Position numbers and translations under genes: made by a program. A stretch of 55,422 nucleotides of DNA, from positions 1 through 55,422 of the forward strand of contig JAEUGW010000035.1 of assembly GCA_016795565.1 (NCBI GenBank), read 5' to 3'. Origin of the DNA: Opitutaceae bacterium (GTDB taxonomy: Bacteria; Verrucomicrobiota; Verrucomicrobiia; Opitutales; Opitutaceae). This document shows, piece after piece, positions 51,069 to 55,422 of the stretch; the first letter of the stretch is position 1, and every line of letters starts with the position of its first letter. The notes under the pieces were generated by a model. That model saw nothing but the letters and a program-made list of their open reading frames with translations, made no database searches and was not told the origin of the DNA.

Positions 51069-51917
51069 ATGGATACCCGCATTGCTCTTTTTCAAAAAAA
51101 GGAAATCCGCAAGGCACTCCATCAAAACGAGTGGTGGTTCGTCGTGGTGGATGTTGTTGCAGCCCTGACCGACTCCACCAATCCGGCAGGCTATTTGAAG
51201 GATATGCGCCGCCGCGATCCGGCGCTGGCCGCGGCCCTCAAAGGGGGGGGGCAATTTGCCACCCCCCTTGGCTTGGTATTTTCCACGGCCGGAGGGCCGC
51301 AAAAACTGCTTTGCTGGCACACCGAGGGCATTTTCCGCCTGATCCAGTCCATCCCAAGCCCCAAGGCCGAGCCGTTCAAACGCTGGCTCGCCAAGGTGGG
51401 CTATGAGCGGGTGCAGGAAATTGAAGACCCGGAGCTGGCCACCAAGCGCACCCGCGCCCTCTACCGGGCCAAAGGCTACTCCGATGCGTGGATCGAACGG
51501 CGCATGCGGAGCATCGCCATCCGCGACGAGCTGACCGACGAGTGGAAGAAGCGCGGCGTCAAGGAGCAGCTCGAATACGCCATCCTCACGGCTGAAATAT
51601 CCAAGGCGGCCTTCGGCCTCACCCCCTCGGAATACGCGGCGCACAAAGGGTTGAGACGGCAAAATCTCCGCGACCACATGAACGACCTGGAATTGATCTT
51701 CTCGATGCTCGGTGAGGCGGCCACGACGGAAATAACCCGCACCAAGGAAGTGCAGGGCTTTCCGGAAAGCCAGGCCGCCGCCAGCGAGGGTGGCACGGTC
51801 GCGGGCAACGCCCGGCGGGAGTTGGAAAAAAAGTCCGGCCGCAAGGTCATCAGCCGCGAGAATTATCTCGATGCACCCGAATCAGCCAAGCGCCTGAGGC
51901 ACGGGAAAGAGACCTGA
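51069..51917 (+). CDS. Bro-N/DinD-like antirepressor family protein
   Basis: A 282-residue protein. Bro-N domain: ALFQKKEIRKALHQNEWWFV then VDVVAALTDSTNPAGYLKDM and GIFRLIQSIPSPKAEPFKRW. The C-terminal part has VQGFPESQAAASEGGTVAGN then ARRELEKKSGRKVISRENYL, as in DinD-like DNA-damage-inducible proteins. It lies 30 bp after the deleted restriction enzyme. A G9 tract (51243-51251) within the Bro-N region (ALKGGGQFATPL) could vary in length. Confidence 0.8.
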   Translation: MDTRIALFQKKEIRKALHQNEWWFVVVDVVAALTDSTNPAGYLKDMRRRDPALAAALKGGGQFATPLGLVFSTAGGPQKLLCWHTEGIFRLIQSIPSPKAEPFKRWLAKVGYERVQEIEDPELATKRTRALYRAKGYSDAWIERRMRSIAIRDELTDEWKKRGVKEQLEYAILTAEISKAAFGLTPSEYAAHKGLRRQNLRDHMNDLELIFSMLGEAATTEITRTKEVQGFPESQAAASEGGTVAGNARRELEKKSGRKVISRENYLDAPESAKRLRHGKET

Positions 51918-51926
51918 TCCTCCGCC

Positions 51927-52286
51927 TCAGCCGCGCCACTCCGCGCCGAGCGCGGGGTGACCTGCGATACTGCCGAGGTAGAGATAGGTCTCGACCGGCT
52001 GGCCGTCGGCGGGCGTGGCGAGCTTGAGCGATACGCGTTCGTAGAGGCCCTCGGCCGTGCCTTCGAGCAGGTCGAGTTGCGTCAGGCAGGAGTCGTCCAC
52101 CGCCCAGAGTTCGCCGGTCACGCCGGCAGTGTCGTCGGCCGCGCGCACCATGCCGGGATAGTCGCCGAGCCAATAGAGGGTGTAGCCCGGCGGGGTGCGC
52201 GCTTCGCCGAGGAACTGCTGGTAGGCGAGGTGGGCATGGTTGTCGCCTCCGCGCTTCAGCGTCCCGTAGACGAAGACCCGGGTCAT
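51927..52286 (-). CDS. Gamma-glutamylcyclotransferase-fold (AIG2-like) protein
   Basis: A 119-residue protein. MTRVFVYGTLKRGGDNHAHL has the family YGTLKRG substrate loop, followed by YWLGDYPGMV and GELWAVDDSCLTQLDLLEGT with the catalytic Glu of LDLLEG. The GGCT/GGACT fold acts on gamma-glutamyl amines; the substrate here is unknown. It is convergent with the Bro gene. Confidence 0.82.
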   Translation of the reverse strand: MTRVFVYGTLKRGGDNHAHLAYQQFLGEARTPPGYTLYWLGDYPGMVRAADDTAGVTGELWAVDDSCLTQLDLLEGTAEGLYERVSLKLATPADGQPVETYLYLGSIAGHPALGAEWRG

Positions 52287-52320
52287 GGGGACAGGGACAA
52301 GACGGGTTAACCACTGATGG

Positions 52321-52432
52321 GATTCATCAATGGATGAATCCTTATTGCAGTGCGGCGACTGATCGTCGCCGCCGATTGGATCACGGGGCCTGCTAATCGC
52401 AGGCCGTATTCCAGGTCTGCGATCAGCAGACC
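52321..52432. repeat. Cluster of four short hairpins
   Basis: GATTCATC/GATGAATC (52321-52340), GCGGCGAC/GTCGCCGC (52352-52372), GGCCTGC/GCAGGCC (52387-52405) and GGTCTGC/GCAGACC (52414-52432). The last three share TGATC, TAATC or GATCA in the loop. No gene lies in 52287-52548. Confidence 0.7.
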
Positions 52433-52548
52433 CCAGAAATTGATCCGTAGCCGATCAGCCTTCGCCAAGGCTACGGCCGACAGGTAAGGCGAAGGGGTGC
52501 CCCAAAGTTTTGCCCATGGGCGAAACCAATGAGTGGTTAAATCAAGGT

Positions 52549-53760
52549 TCATGGCGTGGGGGCCAGGACCTCGACGACCATGGCCGTGATGTTGTCGCGG
52601 GCGGCGCGCTCGAGGGCGGCGGCGAGCAGGCGCTGGGCGGCGGGCGCGGGGTCGGGTTGGTGGAGGATTTCGTCGAGATGGTGGTCCCACAGGCAGTCGA
52701 TGAGCCCGTCGGAACACAGGAGGAAGCGGTCGCCGGGGGAGCAGGGCAGGGCGCCGACCTGGGGGTTGATGATCTGGTGCCCGGCGCCGAGGGCTTGGTG
52801 GAGGGCGTTGCGCATCGGGTGCGAGCGGGCCTCGCGCTCGTTGATGCGGCCGGTGCGCCGGAGCCAGCCGACGTGGCCGTGGTCCTCGGAAATCTGCTTC
52901 AGGCCGCCGGCCGGAGGCAGGTGATAGAGGCGGCTGTCCCCGATGTGGCCGAAATACAGCCAGCCCGGGGTGAACCAGCCCAGGCTGAGCGTGGTGCCCA
53001 TGCCCTGGCATTCCTCGTAGGATTCGCCGAGCTTGAGGAGATCGGCGTGGATCTCGGCAAACAGCTCAAGCAGGATGCGGTCGTAGCCGCTCTGCGGTCC
53101 GGGCGCGGCCGTGCGGAAGGCCTTGGGGAGCAGGTGGGTGATCTTGTCGCGCGTGATGCGGCTGGCGAACTCGCCGGACTTGGCCCCGCCCATGCCGTCG
53201 CTGACGGCGAACACGAAATCGGTCTTGGCGAGCGAGCCGTCCCCGACCTTGCCGAGGTAGCGGGCCTCGCGGCCGTCGAATTCGAGGGCGAGGAAGGTGT
53301 CCTCGTTGTTCGGCCGGACATGCCCGCGGTGGCTCTGGCCGGACCAGTGCAGGCTGAGGGACGCGGGCCGGTCGGCGTCGGCCCCGGCCTCCAGCAGCGT
53401 GGCGAACTCGAAATCGATGAGGCAGAAGCGGCCGTCGCTGTGCCGGTAGGTGACGTTGCGGATGTTCTGGTCGTCGTGGCGGACGCCGTAGGTCTCGAGT
53501 TCGGCGTAGAGGGCCTTCATCTTGTCGGCGCCGAGCTGGTCCACCCGGGTGCCGCAATTGGTGGTCACGATGCCGAGGTTGGCCTCGTCCACCTCCAGCA
53601 GCTGGGGCACGAAGGTGCAGCCGCGCTCCTTCAGGTAGCGGAGCACCCGCACCTCGTTCTCGAAGCGGACGTAGGCCTCCCGGCCGCGGAATGTCTTGTG
53701 CACCCGGCCGTCGAAACCGATGCGGACCTGGGCGCGCTGCGTGTCTTTGACCTCATGCAT
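52549..53760 (-). CDS. Minimal protein kinase fused to PP2C phosphatase
   Basis: A 403-residue protein. Residues 1-125 look like a compact RIO/Bud32-style kinase: Lys22 in VHKTF, Glu35 in RFENEVRVLRYL, catalytic Asp97 and Asn102 in RHDDQNIRN, DFE at 116-118. Residues about 135-400 are a full PP2C: RPNNEDTF, AVSDGMGG, GTTLSLGW, HIGDSRLYHL, LLCSDGL and ARDNITAMV. All PP2C metal ligands are recognisable. The fusion could phosphorylate and dephosphorylate the same targets, or the kinase part may bind nucleotide only. No gene partner is adjacent. Confidence 0.85.
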   Translation of the reverse strand: MHEVKDTQRAQVRIGFDGRVHKTFRGREAYVRFENEVRVLRYLKERGCTFVPQLLEVDEANLGIVTTNCGTRVDQLGADKMKALYAELETYGVRHDDQNIRNVTYRHSDGRFCLIDFEFATLLEAGADADRPASLSLHWSGQSHRGHVRPNNEDTFLALEFDGREARYLGKVGDGSLAKTDFVFAVSDGMGGAKSGEFASRITRDKITHLLPKAFRTAAPGPQSGYDRILLELFAEIHADLLKLGESYEECQGMGTTLSLGWFTPGWLYFGHIGDSRLYHLPPAGGLKQISEDHGHVGWLRRTGRINEREARSHPMRNALHQALGAGHQIINPQVGALPCSPGDRFLLCSDGLIDCLWDHHLDEILHQPDPAPAAQRLLAAALERAARDNITAMVVEVLAPTP

Positions 53761-53873
53761 GGTGCGAGGGGGAAGATTCAGGCCCGGCGGCGGGTGGCAA
53801 GTGCGGGCTGCAATCCCCGATGGCGCGGGGAAGATGTAAAAGCTGGGTCATGTGCCCAAAATCTCGTTGCTTC

Positions 53874-53889
53874 TGGCATGTGAGGTGCT
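53874..53889 (+). promoter_or_regulatory. Candidate sigma-54 promoter for glnII
   Basis: TGGCATG-TGAG-GTGCT fits TGGCACG-N4-TTGCW with GG and GC twelve bases apart, 88 bp before the glnII ATG. Nitrogen genes are common sigma-54 targets. It is one match by eye and could be chance. Confidence 0.45.
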
Positions 53890-53977
53890 GATTTGAAAAC
53901 TCCGTTCGGTCATGTTGTCCGCCCAGGGCGGCATGGCCGGAGGATTCATTTTTACCCACCCACCAACCACCTCACTT

Positions 53978-55009
53978 ATGGCCAAATACAAACTGGAATA
54001 CATCTGGCTCGACGGCTACCAGCCGCTCGCGAGCCTGCGCAGCAAGACCCAAATCAAGGAATACGCCAGCTTCCCGAAGCTCGCGGACCTGCCCGACTGG
54101 GGCTTTGACGGCAGCTCGACGCAGCAGGCCGAGGGCAAGAGCTCGGACGTCGTCCTCAAGCCGGTCGCGGTCTTCCCGGACAGCACGCGGAAAAACGGCG
54201 TGCTGGTGATGTGCGAGACCTACCTGCACACGGGCACGCCGCATCCGTCCAACTCCCGCGGCACGATCCCCGATGATCCGGACACCTGGTTCGGCTTCGA
54301 GCAGGAATACTTCTTCTACAAGGACGGCGCGCCGCTCGGTTTCCCGGTCGGCGGCTATCCCTCGCCGCAGGGCCCGTATTATACCGGCGTCGGCTACAAG
54401 AACGTCGGCAACGTCGCCCGCGAGATCGTCGAGAAGCACATCGACCTGTGCCTCGAGGCCGGGATCAACCTCGAGGGCATCAACGCCGAGGTCGCCAAGG
54501 GCCAGTGGGAATTCCAGATCTTCGGCAAGGGCTCCAAGAGCGCCGCCGACCAGATGTGGGTCGCCCGCTACATCCTGACCCGCCTGTGCGAGGGCTACGG
54601 CATCGACATCGAGTGGCGCTGCAAGCCGATCCTCGGCGCCTTCAACCAGGCGCTCGACTGGAACGGCTCGGGCATGCACGCGAACTTCTCGACCAAGCAC
54701 ATGCGCGAGGTCGGCGGGAAGGACTACTTCGAGAAGCTCATGGCCGCCTTCAGCAAGCACATGGACGAGCACATCGCCGTTTACGGCCCGGAGAACCACC
54801 TCCGCCTCACCGGCCTGCACGAGACGCAGTCGATCGACAAGTTCACCTACGGCGTCGCCGACCGCGGCGCCTCGATCCGCGTCCCGCACAGCTTCATCAA
54901 CGCCGGTTACAAGGGCTACCTCGAGGATCGCCGTCCGAATTCCGCCGCCGACCCGTATCTGGTCGCCGGCCGGATTCTCAAGACGATCCTGACGGTCCCG
55001 ACGAAGTAA
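53978..55009 (+). CDS. glnII: Glutamine synthetase, type II (eukaryotic-like)
   Basis: Makes glutamine from glutamate, ammonia and ATP. It is 343 residues, as in GSII rather than the 470-residue GSI. Hallmarks: WGFDGSSTQQAEGKSSDVVL, FGFEQEYFFYKDG, WNGSGMHANFSTKHMREVGG and GVADRGASIRVPHSFINAGY. ATG 53978 (MAKYKLEYIWLDGYQPLASL) is preferred to earlier codons. A sigma-54-like site lies upstream and a strong terminator follows. Confidence 0.96.
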   Translation: MAKYKLEYIWLDGYQPLASLRSKTQIKEYASFPKLADLPDWGFDGSSTQQAEGKSSDVVLKPVAVFPDSTRKNGVLVMCETYLHTGTPHPSNSRGTIPDDPDTWFGFEQEYFFYKDGAPLGFPVGGYPSPQGPYYTGVGYKNVGNVAREIVEKHIDLCLEAGINLEGINAEVAKGQWEFQIFGKGSKSAADQMWVARYILTRLCEGYGIDIEWRCKPILGAFNQALDWNGSGMHANFSTKHMREVGGKDYFEKLMAAFSKHMDEHIAVYGPENHLRLTGLHETQSIDKFTYGVADRGASIRVPHSFINAGYKGYLEDRRPNSAADPYLVAGRILKTILTVPTK

Positions 55010-55033
55010 GCGCGCGCGACCTGTTCACCCTCG

Positions 55034-55061
55034 ACGCCCGGCCGCCCGGCCGGGCGTTTTT
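55034..55061 (+). terminator. glnII terminator
   Basis: ACGCCCGG (55034-55041) / CCGGGCGT (55050-55057) stem with a loop of eight and a T5 run. Confidence 0.85.
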
Positions 55062-55148
55062 GCTTTGCCTAACCTGCCTTGAGGTGGAACCCGGCCTCCG
55101 GCCGGGTTTATGCGACGCGCTCATACCAACATTCCTCAGCTTTTGGAC

Positions 55149-55422
55149 TGTCATTGTGAGGATCCCGCAGTCGCGGGAGACGAAGCAATCCAGCCATTTC
55201 GACAAGTTCAAGGCCCCGTGCATGTCGTGGGGCTGGATCGCCACGGTCCGCTATGTGGGCCTCGCGATGACAAAGAGTTAGAACCGGTCGTCGTGAATTG
55301 ATGCTGTAGGGGCGGACCTTGTGTCCGCCCGCGCGGGCGGACACAAGGGCCGCCCCTACAGCATAAATTAACGACGACCGGTTAGAACTCTTTGTCATCG
55401 CGAGGCCCCCATAGCGGCCCGT
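55149..55422. repeat. TCATCGCGAGG-type element with a long inverted repeat reaching the window end
   Basis: From 55149 a GTCATTGTGAGG element, then a palindrome centred at 55332/55333. Its arms are at least 90 bp (55243-55332 against 55333-55422) with few mismatches. The centre is a REP pair (55306-55330 plus, 55335-55359 minus). The right arm ends at the window edge. No gene is seen in 55062-55422; a further aacccggcc/ggccgggtt hairpin is at 55087-55107. Confidence 0.85.

Overview
The window is a GC-rich bacterial chromosome segment, densely coded on both strands. It has a Gram-negative envelope gene set (KdsC, LptC, LptA, LptB, an LptF/G permease). Other markers are an HPr kinase, a fused E1 alpha/beta dehydrogenase, a eukaryotic-type (class II) glutamine synthetase and a DnaX without the usual zinc-binding cysteines. 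Together these suggest the Verrucomicrobiota, probably an Opitutaceae relative. That placement is inference from gene style and repeats; no rRNA or tRNA gene is present to anchor it.

Layout. 1-13.1 kb: a PstS-like binding protein, valS, gmd and fcl (GDP-fucose synthesis), a small membrane protein, prfB with its programmed +1 frameshift, an unidentified 495-residue protein, and a Sel1/coiled-coil/LysM protein. 13.1-16.0 kb: an accessory patch with a lone integrase-type arm-binding domain, an orphan antitoxin, a toxin-antitoxin pair whose toxin carries an amber codon, and a putative nuclease-EVE fusion. 16.0-31.1 kb: sucCD, a DUF885 protein, rph, then hprK-lptB-lptA-lptC-kdsC, the fused E1, an mhqR-mhqO-mhqD-like quinone-response operon, rpiB and a HAD phosphatase. 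31.4-38.6 kb: a drug/metabolite exporter, a Phd-PIN module, and lpdA-sucB-sucA. 38.8-41.8 kb: a SUI1-like gene whose 3' end is duplicated around a VapBC module, then a RAYT transposase gene between perfect 27-bp inverted REP copies, then metF. 41.9-49.5 kb: a membrane glycosyltransferase, rlmN, lptF/G, an ECF-sigma trio, SRP RNA and dnaX with an A9 slippage site. 49.6-55.4 kb: an internally deleted type ISP restriction enzyme, a Bro/DinD-like protein, a GGCT-fold protein, a kinase-PP2C fusion, glnII, and a long inverted repeat that runs off the window end.

Two repeat systems pervade the window. (1) REP elements: GTAG (or GGAG/GTGG) followed by a perfect hairpin. They occur singly or as inverted pairs with many unrelated stem sequences, plausibly mobilised by the RAYT. 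Several lie in frame inside genes (dnaX tau extension, sucB linker, the 7648-9135 gene). (2) Arrays with a strict 7-nt period. The repeat word differs by locus (CAACGCC, GATTTTC, AGTAGCG, AGGCTAT, TTAAGGG, GATTGCG) but the period does not. Many are arranged as two opposed arms, abut start or stop codons, and sometimes form protein linkers. I do not know a described name for this second family in this kind of genome.

Functionally, the core genes cover the TCA cycle (sucAB-lpd, sucCD), LPS export, translation (valS, prfB, rlmN), replication (dnaX), one-carbon metabolism (metF) and nitrogen assimilation (glnII). Accessory genes are clustered at 13-16, 32-33, 39-41 and 49.5-52 kb.
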